A DNA stretch of 43,985 nt from Gemmatimonadaceae bacterium (GCA_020852815.1 JADZAN010000035.1:1-43985); one strand, 5' to 3'. Numbered from the stretch's first letter, positions 7,400 through 15,967 are shown. Program-made: numbers and translations. The notes: generated from the sequence alone by a model not told the origin.

Positions 7400-8188
7400 T
7401 TGAAGCTCGCCCTCACCCGCGCCGTCTCGCGCTCCATCGCCGAGTGCGAGCTCACGCACGTCGAACGCACCCCGATCGACCTCGCCACGGCGCGTGCCCA
7501 GCACGATGCGTATGAGCAGGCGCTCGAATCGCTCGGCGTGCGCGTGGTGCGCCTCCCCGAACTCCCCGATCGCCCCGATGCGGTCTTCGTCGAGGATGCG
7601 GCGCTGGTGCTGGACGAGGTGGCAGTGCTCACGCGCCCTGGCGCCGCCGCGCGACGCCCCGAGGTCGACGCGATGGCCGGGGCACTCGCGCCGTATCGCC
7701 CAGTGGTGCGCATCACCGAGCCGGCCACGCTGGATGGTGGCGACGTGTTGCGGCTGGGGCGCACGCTGTACGTCGGGCTCACGCAGCGCACCACCGCCGA
7801 GGGGATCGCCGCGCTGCGCGCGCTGCTCACGCCATTTGGCTACGAGGTCCGCCAGGTGCATGTCGCAGGCGCGCTCCACCTCAAGACGGCGGTCACGCAG
7901 GTGAGCGACGAGTGGATCCTCGTCAATCCGGCGTGGGTCGATGCGTCGCACTTCGAAGGCTACGACGTCCTCACTGTCGACCCCGCCGAACCGTTCTCTG
8001 CCAACGCCGTCTTCGTGAACGGTGGCGTGATCCATTCGACCGCGTATCCGCGCACGCAAGCCATGCTGCGCGCGCACGGCATTCGCGTGGTGGGAGTCGA
8101 CGCGTCGGAGCTGGCCAAGGCAGAAGGGGGCGTGACCTGTTGCTCGCTCATCTTCGACGTGCTGGAGCACGCAAGCCCCAGGGGGTGA
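7400..8188 (+). CDS. Dimethylargininase / arginine deiminase-like hydrolase
   Basis: 262 residues, start TTG 7400. The protein matches the N-omega,N-omega-dimethylarginine dimethylaminohydrolase branch of the guanidino-group-modifying superfamily, which hydrolyses methylated arginine to citrulline and an amine. Visible landmarks are FVEDAALVL and LTRPGA in the first third, the substrate-binding DGGDVL, the catalytic His in ALHLKTAVT, and the nucleophilic Cys in EGGVTCCSLIF close to the C-terminus. Length is normal. It stands alone, converging on the cytochrome gene across a hairpin at 8246-8282. Arginine deiminase is less likely because the protein is too short. Confidence 0.88.
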   Translation: MKLALTRAVSRSIAECELTHVERTPIDLATARAQHDAYEQALESLGVRVVRLPELPDRPDAVFVEDAALVLDEVAVLTRPGAAARRPEVDAMAGALAPYRPVVRITEPATLDGGDVLRLGRTLYVGLTQRTTAEGIAALRALLTPFGYEVRQVHVAGALHLKTAVTQVSDEWILVNPAWVDASHFEGYDVLTVDPAEPFSANAVFVNGGVIHSTAYPRTQAMLRAHGIRVVGVDASELAKAEGGVTCCSLIFDVLEHASPRG

Positions 8189-8245
8189 CGCCGCTCTACG
8201 ACGGCGCGACAAGACGCTGCCGCACGACGCACGATGCGCGACGCA

Positions 8246-8282
8246 CGACGGGGCCCGCACCGAAGTGATGCGGGCCCCGTCG
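8246..8282. terminator. Bidirectional hairpin between convergent genes
   Basis: A perfect 14-bp stem: CGACGGGGCCCGCA (8246-8259) pairs with TGCGGGCCCCGTCG (8269-8282) across a 9-base loop. It sits between the converging dimethylargininase and cytochrome genes. There is no U tract, so it may work as a barrier or RNA-end stabiliser rather than as a classical intrinsic terminator. Confidence 0.7.
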
Positions 8283-8335
8283 CCTACCTGTTCATTGCCT
8301 GCGTACGAGCCTGCCCGCGTTCGCGGGGCGACGCG

Positions 8336-8773
8336 CTACTTGTGGCTCAGCTTGTAGACGTAGGCGGTCACGGCGCGACGCTGGTCGTCGCTCATCGGGA
8401 CGCCGCCGTCGGGGGGCATCATGCTCGTGAACTTCTTGGGCTGCGACACGCCGTTCTTCACCGTGTTGTAGATCCCTTCCCACGAGCCATCGCTGTGCAG
8501 CCACTCGGTGTCGGCCAGCACCGGCGCGACTGTTCCCTGTGCGCCATCGGCGCCGTGGCAGGCCTGGCACGACGTGGCGCCAATGAGACCGTGGAACAGC
8601 GAGTCGCCTAACGCGAGCATCTGCGGCGTGATCGTGGCCGGGTCGAGCGAGGCGGCCGCGGCCGGCGCGGCAGGCGCGTCGGCGGCCGGGGTCTCCTCTG
8701 GCTTGGCTTCACCGCCGCCGCCACAGGCGGCGACAATCGCGGTCAGGATCACGAGGGAGCTCAGGGTGCGCAT
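8336..8773 (-). CDS. Monohaem cytochrome c lipoprotein of the nos cluster
   Basis: 145 residues. A lipoprotein signal (LTAIVAAC, lipid Cys at 17) is followed by an Ala/Pro-rich linker and a class I cytochrome c domain with the haem site CQACH at 69-73. A Met in TSMMPPDGG is the likely sixth ligand. It would sit on the outer face of the inner membrane (or on the outer membrane) and pass electrons to NosZ. It is the last gene of the nos cluster, 170 bases after nosY. It carries its own candidate control motif at 8849-8864, which also occurs before nosZ. Small c-type cytochromes are usual companions of clade II nosZ. Confidence 0.9.
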   Translation of the reverse strand: MRTLSSLVILTAIVAACGGGGEAKPEETPAADAPAAPAAAASLDPATITPQMLALGDSLFHGLIGATSCQACHGADGAQGTVAPVLADTEWLHSDGSWEGIYNTVKNGVSQPKKFTSMMPPDGGVPMSDDQRRAVTAYVYKLSHK

Positions 8774-8848
8774 GGATGGATGGTCCTTGGGGTGTCGGAA
8801 GGCGGAATCCTGGGGGGAACACTCGATCATTGCAAATGAAATAAATCT

Positions 8849-8864
8849 CCTGCAGGTATGGGGT
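8849..8864 (-). promoter_or_regulatory. Candidate nos-regulon motif upstream of the cytochrome gene
   Basis: On the coding strand this reads ACCCCATACCTGCAGG, ending in the 8-bp palindrome CCTGCAGG, 76 bases before the cytochrome start. An almost identical string, ACCCCCATAACCTGCAGG, lies about 100 bases before nosZ in the same orientation. Position and shared flanks suggest a common operator, but no family-specific consensus is matched. Confidence 0.45.
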
Positions 8865-8943
8865 CAGGGACATCCGGAGTCAATGTCGCCGGAACCCCCA
8901 CGCGTTGGGCCCGCCCCTGTCACGAACGCGGCCGTCTCCGCGG

Positions 8944-9735
8944 CTAGAAGTCTCGCCGCTTGAACGCCCGCAGCGCAAAGAGCCCGGGGGTGAGCGTCCA
9001 GATTGCCAACCCCGCAAAGGCGGCCACCATCCCTAGCGGTGACCCCATGATCCGCTGCATCACCGCCCCGGTATACCCCATCAGGGCCGAGACGTCGAAC
9101 CGGAGCACCAGGAGAACGCGCGCCAGGTCCACGGGGTTGGCGAAAGAGAGCGCCAGCATCGGCACCTCCAGCGGGTAGTCCTGGAACGCCATCGCGACCC
9201 ACAGCACGAGCCCGTCGTAGGCCACGGTCATCAGGAGCCAGACGGCGAGCGCAACGCCGAGCCCCTTGAGGCGGTCGTCAACCAGGCCGGCGATGAGCAC
9301 CGCCAGCGCGCTGAAGACCGCCGTGAGCGCGCACCCCGCCAGGAGCATGAGTGCCAGGAGGGGGAGCGTGTCGACGTCGGTGGCGCGGTGGACGAGGACC
9401 GGAATCGAGACCCCCACCACGAAGGCGGCAGAGAGGGGGATCACCAGCCCGGCAAAGAGCCCGTGAAAGAGCGTCGTCCGCGCCACGGGCTGCGACAGGA
9501 GGAGTTCGTTGAACTCGCGCGCCCCGTGCCAGTAGATGGTCCCGAAGACGATGCTCACCAGCGGGATGAGGAGGATGACGACGTTGAGCAGGGAGAGGAG
9601 GGCGCGCGGCCCGCTCCCGCCCAGCCGGAGCAGTACATCGGTGATGGCCAGGAAGAAGAGCGCATAGCCAATCACCCACCGGTTGCGCAGCACGTCCATC
9701 AGGACGTAGCGCATGATCTTGAAGATCGTGCTCAT
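8944..9735 (-). CDS. nosY: NosY, ABC transporter permease for NosZ maturation
   Basis: 263 residues with about six hydrophobic spans (near residues 18-36, 45-66, 88-112, 125-150, 160-182 and 235-255), the size and pattern of NosY. It is the membrane partner of NosF and NosD in the NosDFY complex that helps deliver sulfur/copper species to the CuZ site of NosZ. The start ATG overlaps the nosF stop by four bases, so the two subunits are coupled. A GAREFNELLLSQPV stretch in the first cytoplasmic loop is typical of ABC-2 type permeases of this group. Confidence 0.92.
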   Translation of the reverse strand: MSTIFKIMRYVLMDVLRNRWVIGYALFFLAITDVLLRLGGSGPRALLSLLNVVILLIPLVSIVFGTIYWHGAREFNELLLSQPVARTTLFHGLFAGLVIPLSAAFVVGVSIPVLVHRATDVDTLPLLALMLLAGCALTAVFSALAVLIAGLVDDRLKGLGVALAVWLLMTVAYDGLVLWVAMAFQDYPLEVPMLALSFANPVDLARVLLVLRFDVSALMGYTGAVMQRIMGSPLGMVAAFAGLAIWTLTPGLFALRAFKRRDF

Positions 9736-10493
9736 GCGGTGCGGGCCTCGGCGGAGTGGGGCGCGGCTTCTCCTTCGGATACGCCACGCCGCATGAGGTA
9801 CGCGATGGCGCGTTCGAGCGTCGACTCGCCGGTGAGCGCCTTGAGCTCGTCCTGCGTTCCGCTGAAACGCACCTTGCCGTCCAGGAGGAAGGCGATGCGG
9901 TCGGCAAGCTCCTCCAGCTCGCTCAGCACGTGCGAGGTGAGGATGAAGGTGCGGCCGCCCTCGCGTTCCTGGCGGATCTTGTCCTTGAGCACCCCGCTGG
10001 AGATGGGGTCGAGCCCGGCGGTGGGCTCGTCGAGGAGGAGGAGATCGGGCCTGAAGAGGAAGGCCAGCGCCGCGTTCACGCGTTGCCGCATCCCCCCCGA
10101 CAGCACGCGGATCGGCGTCTTGAGGATCGGGGCGAGGTCGAACTCCTCGACCAGCTGCTCGTCGCGCCCGGCGGCGGCGCCGCGCAGGTCGGCGAGCATG
10201 CGGAAAACGTCGTACGCGGTGAGGTTCTCGGGAAAGCGCGCCGCCTGCGGCATGTAGCCAAGGTGCGCGCGATAGGCCGAGCCGCCATCCAGTCGCTTGC
10301 CGTCGATGAGGACTTCGCCCGCGTCGGCGCGCACGAGCCCGAGGAGGATCTTGTTGAACGTCGTCTTCCCCGAGGCGTTGGGGCCGATGATGGCCGTGAC
10401 CTCGCCGCGCGCCACGTCGAGGTCGAGCCCCTGCAGCACGTGCAGGCGCCCGTAGCGCTTGTGGAGTCCCCGGGCCCTAACCACGGCGTGCAT
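9732..10493 (-). CDS. nosF: NosF, ABC transporter ATPase
   Basis: 253 residues. Walker A is GPNASGKTT, the signature motif LSGGMRQRVN, and Walker B LLLLDEPTAGLDP with a following switch His in LTSHVLSE. A copper-processing ATPase of the NosDFY complex, paired with nosY directly downstream (four-base overlap). The start overlaps the end of nosD by 17 bases. The role is clear from its place between nosD and nosY. Confidence 0.94.
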   Translation of the reverse strand: MHAVVRARGLHKRYGRLHVLQGLDLDVARGEVTAIIGPNASGKTTFNKILLGLVRADAGEVLIDGKRLDGGSAYRAHLGYMPQAARFPENLTAYDVFRMLADLRGAAAGRDEQLVEEFDLAPILKTPIRVLSGGMRQRVNAALAFLFRPDLLLLDEPTAGLDPISSGVLKDKIRQEREGGRTFILTSHVLSELEELADRIAFLLDGKVRFSGTQDELKALTGESTLERAIAYLMRRGVSEGEAAPHSAEARTA

Positions 10494-11796
10494 CCGGGGC
10501 GGGGCGCTTCATCAGCGGGCGCTCGTCCAGCAGCGTCTCGGGCGTCAACGTGGGAATCACGCGCTCGGCGAGGTCGAGGAGGTCCACGAGGAGGGAACGC
10601 AGCAGGATGAGCGTCGGCGGCGACTGTTCCACCACCAGGGAGAACAGGCGCACCGGGGCAAACGGGACGTCGCCGATGCCGTTGCGATCCAGGTCGTAGC
10701 CACGATAGCGGTCCCAGTAGTTCTCGCTGAAGCGCGACACGTTCTCGCGCGAGTTGGTTCCCACGTCGAACGCGTTGCGCGTGAAGATGTTCCCCTCGTA
10801 CAGGTTCCCGGTGGCGTTGGCCAGCGTCTTGAGCGCCCACCCGTTGCCGTCGAAGGTGTTGCGCAGCACCACGTTCCGGTTGGCCCCCTCCAGGTACAAC
10901 CCCACCGAGTTGGAGCGGAACTCGTTCTCCTCGATGCGCGAGTCGTTGATGTCCTTGAGCAGGAGCCCGTACGCCGCGCTCCCCCAGTTGTGCTCGAACC
11001 GGTTGTGCACCATCTCCACCCGGTTGGAGTACATCACGGCGACGCCGTTGGCGTTGTCGCGATAGAGGTTGTCCTCGTAGTGGCAGTCGTCGGAGAACAT
11101 GAAGTGCATGCCGTAGCGCGCGCTCCGCTCCGTGTGGTTGCCAATCACGCGCCCCCGCTTCACGAACTCGAAGTAGATCCCGTCGCGGTGGCCGCGCACG
11201 TCGTTGCGCAGCACCTGCACGCGCTCGCTGGACCAGATGTGCACGCCGTTCCCCGATACCGTCTGCGCCGACTCGTGCCCGCGCACCACGTTGTCGGCCA
11301 CCACGCAGTCGTGCACCTTGGCGAGGTAGATGGCAAAGAGCGTCTGATCCAGGCGGTTGCGCTCGATGCGGCAACCGCCGGCGTCGTGCACGAAGATCCC
11401 GGCACGCTCTTCCGACTGAGAGGGGCCGGTGTTGCGCACGGTGAAGCCGCGCACGGTGACGTCGTCGGCCGCCACCTCGAGGATGGTGTGCGTTCCGCCG
11501 CCGTCTATCACCGCCCCCGAGTCGCCCTCGAGCGTGATGCCGGGGCGCGTGACACGAATCGTCGGCTCGGCATAGACGCCGGCGCGCACCACGATGCGCG
11601 ATCCCGGCGCCGCCTGCTGCAGCGCGTCGGTGATGCGCCGAATGGCCCCCGTGGGCGCCACCTCGAGCACGGGGGCGCTCGCGGTGCGCTGGGCCAACGC
11701 GTTAGGCGCGGCCGCGACGAGCCCCGCGAGCGCGGTTGCGCTGAGGGCGCAAGCTATCGCCAATCGCGAGGCGCACGAGGTGAGGAGGGGTCTCAC
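10477..11796 (-). CDS. nosD: NosD, periplasmic copper-processing beta-helix protein
   Basis: About 439 residues. A Sec signal (SRLAIACALSATALAGL, cleavage after NALA) is followed by a right-handed parallel beta-helix made of repeating short motifs (NRLDQT, NVVRGH, NDVRGH and so on), as in the carbohydrate-binding/CASH fold of NosD. Together with NosF and NosY it is needed to build the CuZ centre in the periplasm. I start at GTG 11794-11796, immediately before the signal peptide. TTG 11803-11805 is an alternative, and the frame open further upstream overlaps nosL and looks spurious. The C-terminus reaches into nosF. Confidence 0.92.
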   Translation of the reverse strand: MRPLLTSCASRLAIACALSATALAGLVAAAPNALAQRTASAPVLEVAPTGAIRRITDALQQAAPGSRIVVRAGVYAEPTIRVTRPGITLEGDSGAVIDGGGTHTILEVAADDVTVRGFTVRNTGPSQSEERAGIFVHDAGGCRIERNRLDQTLFAIYLAKVHDCVVADNVVRGHESAQTVSGNGVHIWSSERVQVLRNDVRGHRDGIYFEFVKRGRVIGNHTERSARYGMHFMFSDDCHYEDNLYRDNANGVAVMYSNRVEMVHNRFEHNWGSAAYGLLLKDINDSRIEENEFRSNSVGLYLEGANRNVVLRNTFDGNGWALKTLANATGNLYEGNIFTRNAFDVGTNSRENVSRFSENYWDRYRGYDLDRNGIGDVPFAPVRLFSLVVEQSPPTLILLRSLLVDLLDLAERVIPTLTPETLLDERPLMKRPAPDARRG

Positions 11797-11854
11797 GGTG
11801 CGCAATCTACGGCCGGGACGTGAAGGGAAGGAACCGGTGCCTGGCGCGGCGGCG

Positions 11855-12421
11855 TCAGTGCGCGTGCGACGACGTGTCGTGCGACATGGTGTCGTGCGCC
11901 ATCGAGTCGTGCGACATGGCGCCGTGGGACATCGAGTCCATGGCACTGGCGCCCTGCGGCGGCGCCGCCACGCGCGATCGCACCTGTTCCCACGTCAGTA
12001 CCTCACCCCCGTACTTCGCCACCAACTCGGCCGGCGACACGTTCGCCGCAAACGACGTCACCTGGCGCCCCATGGGGCTGTGCAGCGAGCCGCCCAGCAG
12101 GAAGCGCGCATCGGTGGCCGGGACCATCCCGCTCCCGTTGAAGTCTGCCACCCAGATTCCCTCGAAGCGCGCGGTGTCACCCGCCTGGGCAACATAGCCG
12201 GCCAGGCACTCCACCGCATCGAAGGTGACGATGCGCCCAGTGGTGGTGCGGACTTCGGCGCCGTAGCGCGTGTCCGAGATCGCCATCTTGCAGAAGTCGC
12301 AGGAGTCCTCGCCCACGATCAGGGGGCGAGGCCCCCGGTCGCGCTGGCACCCCGCCAGGAGTGCGGCGCCAAGTGCCAGCGCGAGGAAATGACGGAATGC
12401 AGCTGCGTTGAGGGGACGCAT
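11855..12421 (-). CDS. nosL: NosL copper chaperone with Met/His-rich tail
   Basis: 188 residues. A lipoprotein signal ends at LLAGC (lipid Cys 25). The NosL metal-binding motif EDSCDFCKM is at 38-46, with a second conserved stretch FDAVECLAGY. NosL brings Cu(I) to apo-NosZ in the periplasm. Unusual here is the last 28 residues: a run of repeated MSHD, MAHD and MSHG units rich in Met and His, as in copper-binding tails of other chaperones. The corresponding DNA (about 11858-11945) is a short degenerate tandem repeat. It lies 12 bases after the membrane-protein gene and before nosD. Confidence 0.93.
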   Translation of the reverse strand: MRPLNAAAFRHFLALALGAALLAGCQRDRGPRPLIVGEDSCDFCKMAISDTRYGAEVRTTTGRIVTFDAVECLAGYVAQAGDTARFEGIWVADFNGSGMVPATDARFLLGGSLHSPMGRQVTSFAANVSPAELVAKYGGEVLTWEQVRSRVAAPPQGASAMDSMSHGAMSHDSMAHDTMSHDTSSHAH

Positions 12422-12433
12422 CGCTATCCGTGC

Positions 12434-13078
12434 CTACGCGACCAGCGCGCGTGAACTGACCCCGGCCGGCTTCTTCGCCGCGTCCGGCGACAGGGCGCCC
12501 TTGCGGTCGGTGACCAGCGCGAGGATCCCCAGGCCTAACGCGATGATGGCGGCGTAGCCTCCCGGCCCCGGGATCGACGTGGCGGTGAAGTTCAGCAACT
12601 GCTTGGAGCCGATCAGCGGGGGCTGGTACGACATCCCCGGTACCTTGATGATCGCATTCTCCATGTCGAGGTCGTGCCCGTACTCGTACTCCCACTTGTA
12701 GAAGTCGGCGAGGCCGGCGACGGCAATGAGCAGGAACGTCATCACCCACGCCTGCGCCAGGCGGCGCTTGCCGACGGCGGCGGCGCCAAGTCCCGCGGCC
12801 ACCAGCACCCCGACGATGAACGGCATCAGTTTCAATTCCGGGATCGTCTCGGGGACGATCCGCTTCATCCCGATGTAGTGGTTGAGGTTGTTGATGTTCT
12901 CGAGGTCGTTTTCCTTGGCCCCTTTCACTGTATTGATCCAGATCTGCATCCCGATCCCTTCGGGGTACTGCGGCGCATCGAGGAACACGCGCCAGATCGG
13001 CAGCACGAACATGCCGATGAGCAGGACGGCGGAAAGGGCAATGAGGATGCGGGAACGGTTGGACAGCATGTCAGTCAC
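12434..13078 (-). CDS. Conserved membrane protein of the clade II nos cluster
   Basis: 214 residues with about four membrane spans (near 10-30, 86-108, 112-130 and 180-200) and a polar segment between spans 3 and 4 carrying KWEYEYGHDLD and VPGMSYQPPLIG. I recall close homologues between nosZ and nosL in nos clusters of Bacteroidota and relatives, with no assigned function. A part in electron delivery or copper handling is an inference from place alone. GTG 13076-13078 or ATG 13067-13069 could be the start; neither has a clear ribosome site. Confidence 0.8.
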   Translation of the reverse strand: MTDMLSNRSRILIALSAVLLIGMFVLPIWRVFLDAPQYPEGIGMQIWINTVKGAKENDLENINNLNHYIGMKRIVPETIPELKLMPFIVGVLVAAGLGAAAVGKRRLAQAWVMTFLLIAVAGLADFYKWEYEYGHDLDMENAIIKVPGMSYQPPLIGSKQLLNFTATSIPGPGGYAAIIALGLGILALVTDRKGALSPDAAKKPAGVSSRALVA

Positions 13079-13141
13079 GCACTCAGAGGGAAAAGAAAGG
13101 GGACGGGCCGGTGGTGCGCCCGCCCCCCGTTAGGCAAGCGC

Positions 13142-15160
13142 TTACTTCGAGCCGACCGGAAGTCCGGCTTCGGCGAAGGCAACCTGCGACTTCTTGCTCG
13201 TCGTGGCCTGGAGGGCCACCGCCGCGCCCGACGGCGCGACACGGACATACCCCTGCATCTCCTGGTGCAGCGCGCTGCAGAAGTCGGTGCAGTAGAACGG
13301 ATACACGCCAGGGTACTTCGCCACCCACGTCAGCGTGCGCGTCTGGCCGGGCATCACGAGGAGTTCCGAATCGTTAGCCGAGCCGATCGCGGCGAAGCCG
13401 TGCGGGACGTCCCAGTCCTGCTCCAGGTTCGTCACGTGGAAGAGGACCGTGTCACCCGCCTGCACCCCCTCGATGTTGTCCGGGGCAAAGTGCGAACGAA
13501 TGGCCGTCATCTTGACGTGCACCGTCCTGCCCGAGCGCGACACACCGGTTTCCTGCTCGGTGCGGGCCACGTACGGGTGCTTGTTGTCGGCCAGCTTGAA
13601 GAACTTGACCTGCTCCGTCTTGATCTTGCTCGCCAGGATCGCCTGCGCGTAGTGCGGCTCGCCGATGGTCGGGAAGTCGAGCAGGAGCTTCATCTTCGGC
13701 CCGGTAATGTCATACAGCTGCGCCGACTGCGTGAGCTCCGGCCCGGTGGGCAGGTAGCGATCCTTCGTGATCTTGTTCATTGCGATCACGTACTTGCCGT
13801 ACGGCTTCTTCGTGTCGCCGCCGGGGACCGTGAGGTGCCCGATCGAGTAGTACGTCGGGACGCGGTCGGCCACCTTGCAGTCCTTCAGCGACCACTTCAC
13901 GATTTCCGACGTGATGAAGACCGACGTATAGGCGTTCCCCTCGGCGTCGAACTCGTTATGCAGGGGGCCGAGGCCCGGGTTGGCCACTTCGCAGTACATC
14001 GTGGCCTCGTAGTTCAGCACCGGAATCGTCGACACTTCCTTCTCGAACTTCTTGTCGGCAATCGCCTTCTGGAACTTGGAGAACGAGTGCACCGGGATGA
14101 CCGTCGCCAGCTTGCCGCCGCCAACGATGTACTCACCCGTCGGGTCCACGTCGACGCCGTGCGGCGACTTCGGGGTCGGGAGGTAGTACACCAGCCCGGG
14201 GCAGTCCTTCGGGTCCAGGACCTTGACCGAGTTCTTCATCTCGGTCGTGGCCATGTGCGTCGCCATGTTGTACGTGTTGTGCGCGTAGCGCGCGTTCCAC
14301 GTCTTCGACTTCCCCTGCGCCACGCACTGCTCGCCCGCCTTCCAGTTCACGGCGGCGATGTAGTCCTTGTCGTTCTTCGACGCGTTCACTTCGAGCTTGG
14401 TATGCGCCTGCTCGGTGTTGTACGACGTGAAGAAGACCCAGCCATGCGACGGGCCCTTGCCCGGGCGCCCGAGGTCATAGTCGAAGCCGGGCATCAGCAC
14501 CTGGAAGGCCACGTCCATCTTCCCTTCCTCGTTGGCCTTCACGAAGGAGATCGTCCCCTTGAACTCGTCGGCGAACTTGTCGAACCCGACATCCTTCTGG
14601 GGGATCGGCACGGAGAAGCGCGTCGCACCGACGATGTACTCGGTGTTCTCGGTGGTGAACGGCGCCCCGTGGTTGCCGCCCGTGTTGGGCAACTCGATCG
14701 TCTCCGTCGTCTCGAACGACTTGAGGTCGATACGCGCAAAGCGCGGCGTGTTGTTCGCATTGATGAAGAGCCAGCGACCGTCGTGCTCGCCGCCAGTCAT
14801 TGACAGCGACGGATGGTGCGTGTCATCCCACGGCACCATTCCCCACGACGTGTTCAGCATCGCCCGGGTCTCGGTGTTGTAGCCGTAGCCGTTCTCCGCG
14901 TTTTGCGAGAACACCGGGATCACCTTCAGCAGTCGTCCCGACGGGAGGCCGTACACGCCGACCTGCCCGGAGAAACCGCCCGAAGTGAAGAAATAGAACT
15001 CGTCGTAGCTCCCGGGAGCGACGTACGTCTTGGATGCGGCATCCCCGAGGTTGCCAATCGCCGAAGACTTGGCCTTGGGGGCGCACGCGTAGAGCAGCAT
15101 CACGCTGGCGACAACCGCGCCAGCAGACGCCATGACGCCCGATTTCCGCGTGAAGGACAT
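13142..15160 (-). CDS. nosZ: NosZ, nitrous oxide reductase (clade II)
   Basis: 672 residues. Reduces N2O to N2 in the periplasm with two copper centres. Histidine-bearing segments of the seven-bladed propeller that hold CuZ are visible (DTHHPS, KSPHGVDVDPTGEYI, GPLHNEFD, GEPHYA). The CuA cupredoxin domain ends with CTDFCSALHQEM (Cys 624 and 628, His 632, Met 635). The signal is Sec-type with a lipobox-like LLYAC and no twin arginine, which marks clade II. ATG 15158-15160 is chosen because AGAGGT stands six bases upstream. First gene of the nos operon, diverging from an Rrf2 regulator across 250 bases with two candidate operators. Confidence 0.97.
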   Translation of the reverse strand: MSFTRKSGVMASAGAVVASVMLLYACAPKAKSSAIGNLGDAASKTYVAPGSYDEFYFFTSGGFSGQVGVYGLPSGRLLKVIPVFSQNAENGYGYNTETRAMLNTSWGMVPWDDTHHPSLSMTGGEHDGRWLFINANNTPRFARIDLKSFETTETIELPNTGGNHGAPFTTENTEYIVGATRFSVPIPQKDVGFDKFADEFKGTISFVKANEEGKMDVAFQVLMPGFDYDLGRPGKGPSHGWVFFTSYNTEQAHTKLEVNASKNDKDYIAAVNWKAGEQCVAQGKSKTWNARYAHNTYNMATHMATTEMKNSVKVLDPKDCPGLVYYLPTPKSPHGVDVDPTGEYIVGGGKLATVIPVHSFSKFQKAIADKKFEKEVSTIPVLNYEATMYCEVANPGLGPLHNEFDAEGNAYTSVFITSEIVKWSLKDCKVADRVPTYYSIGHLTVPGGDTKKPYGKYVIAMNKITKDRYLPTGPELTQSAQLYDITGPKMKLLLDFPTIGEPHYAQAILASKIKTEQVKFFKLADNKHPYVARTEQETGVSRSGRTVHVKMTAIRSHFAPDNIEGVQAGDTVLFHVTNLEQDWDVPHGFAAIGSANDSELLVMPGQTRTLTWVAKYPGVYPFYCTDFCSALHQEMQGYVRVAPSGAAVALQATTSKKSQVAFAEAGLPVGSK

Positions 15161-15260
15161 AGGTAGACCTCTCAAAACAGAGAAGAACAGGTGGGAGTCG
15201 CATACGACCGTGCGGCCGCGGAAAGCGGCGTCGTCGGATCGCGGTAATAGCTTCGTCGTA

Positions 15261-15278
15261 CCTGCAGGTTATGGGGGT
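15261..15278 (-). promoter_or_regulatory. Candidate nos-regulon motif upstream of nosZ
   Basis: Read towards nosZ this is ACCCCCATAACCTGCAGG. It contains the palindrome ACCTGCAGGT (15260-15269). It matches the string before the cytochrome gene (8849-8864) apart from one extra C and one extra A. Confidence 0.45.
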
Positions 15279-15283
15279 AGTGG

Positions 15284-15308
15284 AATCCTCTATTTTTCGT
15301 AGAGGTTT
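15284..15308. promoter_or_regulatory. Dyad operator candidate between nosZ and the Rrf2 regulator
   Basis: CCTCTA (15287-15292) and TAGAGG (15300-15305) form an inverted repeat with a 7-base AT-rich centre; one mismatch further out, AA and TT also pair. An AT-rich 19-25 base dyad in the middle of a divergent region fits a dimeric Rrf2/NsrR operator. It does not match the proteobacterial NsrR consensus, so the assignment rests on position and symmetry. Confidence 0.5.
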
Positions 15309-15410
15309 ATGGCCCTCCAGTTGGGGCATTCTCCGACCGCATAGCCGCGCCTCGGTCCTACCTTTTGCGCCGGAGTCCGTCTGCCCTTCCCAAGCTTCAC
15401 TGGAGTCGTT

Positions 15411-15878
15411 ATGCGCCTCACCCGCTTCACCGACAACGCTTTGAGGGCGCTCGTCTTCCTGGCGCTCGATCCGGACGATATTCCGACGGTCGGCGAGGTT
15501 GCCCGGAAGATGGGGATGTCCGAGGATCATCTCCTGAAGGTCGTGCAGCGGCTGTCGCAGCTCGGCTACGTCAAGACCATCCGCGGCCGCAACGGCGGGA
15601 TGCGTCTCGCCAAACCAGCGGCAGAGATCGTCGTGGGGGAGGTCGTGCGGCGTACGGAAGATAACATGTCGCTCGTCCCCTGCTTCGATCCCACCGAAAT
15701 CAACTGCCCCATCTCCGCCGCGTGCGGTCTCGCCCCGGCGCTCGACTCGGCGCTGCAGGCGTTCCTCACCACGCTCGACCGCTTCACCATCCAGGATCTC
15801 CTCGGCAAGCGATCCGAGCTGCGCCAGCTCGCCCAGTTCCCGGACGACGAAGTACTCGCGACCGAGGGCGCCCGGTAA
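15411..15878 (+). CDS. nsrR: Rrf2-family [Fe-S] regulator, NsrR type
   Basis: 155 residues. The winged helix occupies the first 70 residues (PTVGEVARKMGMSEDHLLKV, then RLSQLGYVKTIRGRNGG). Three cysteines at 91, 99 and 105 (C-x7-C-x5-C) form the cluster site expected of NsrR, which senses nitric oxide with a [4Fe-4S] centre and otherwise represses. It is divergent from nosZ, so it most likely controls the nos operon and itself through the dyad at 15284-15308. IscR-type members also have three Cys but different spacing and an isc context, so NsrR is preferred. Confidence 0.9.
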   Translation: MRLTRFTDNALRALVFLALDPDDIPTVGEVARKMGMSEDHLLKVVQRLSQLGYVKTIRGRNGGMRLAKPAAEIVVGEVVRRTEDNMSLVPCFDPTEINCPISAACGLAPALDSALQAFLTTLDRFTIQDLLGKRSELRQLAQFPDDEVLATEGAR

Positions 15879-15935
15879 CAATACGAGGCGGCGCCGGGAG
15901 TTCCCGCCCCGCTCCGCGAATCACGCCTCACCCCG

Positions 15936-15967
15936 ACGGCGCGCCAGTCCCATGACTGGCGCGCCGT
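15936..15967 (+). terminator. Hairpin downstream of the Rrf2 regulator
   Basis: A perfect 14-bp stem: ACGGCGCGCCAGTC (15936-15949), loop CCAT, GACTGGCGCGCCGT (15954-15967). No U tract follows. It lies between the regulator and the glycosyltransferase gene, 57 bases after the regulator stop. Confidence 0.65.

Noticed and set aside
12674-14803. Very long open frame antisense to nosZ and its neighbour
   Set aside because: Its translation is His/Arg/Val-rich low-complexity sequence, typical of the antisense of a GC-rich gene. The opposite strand encodes clear NosZ.
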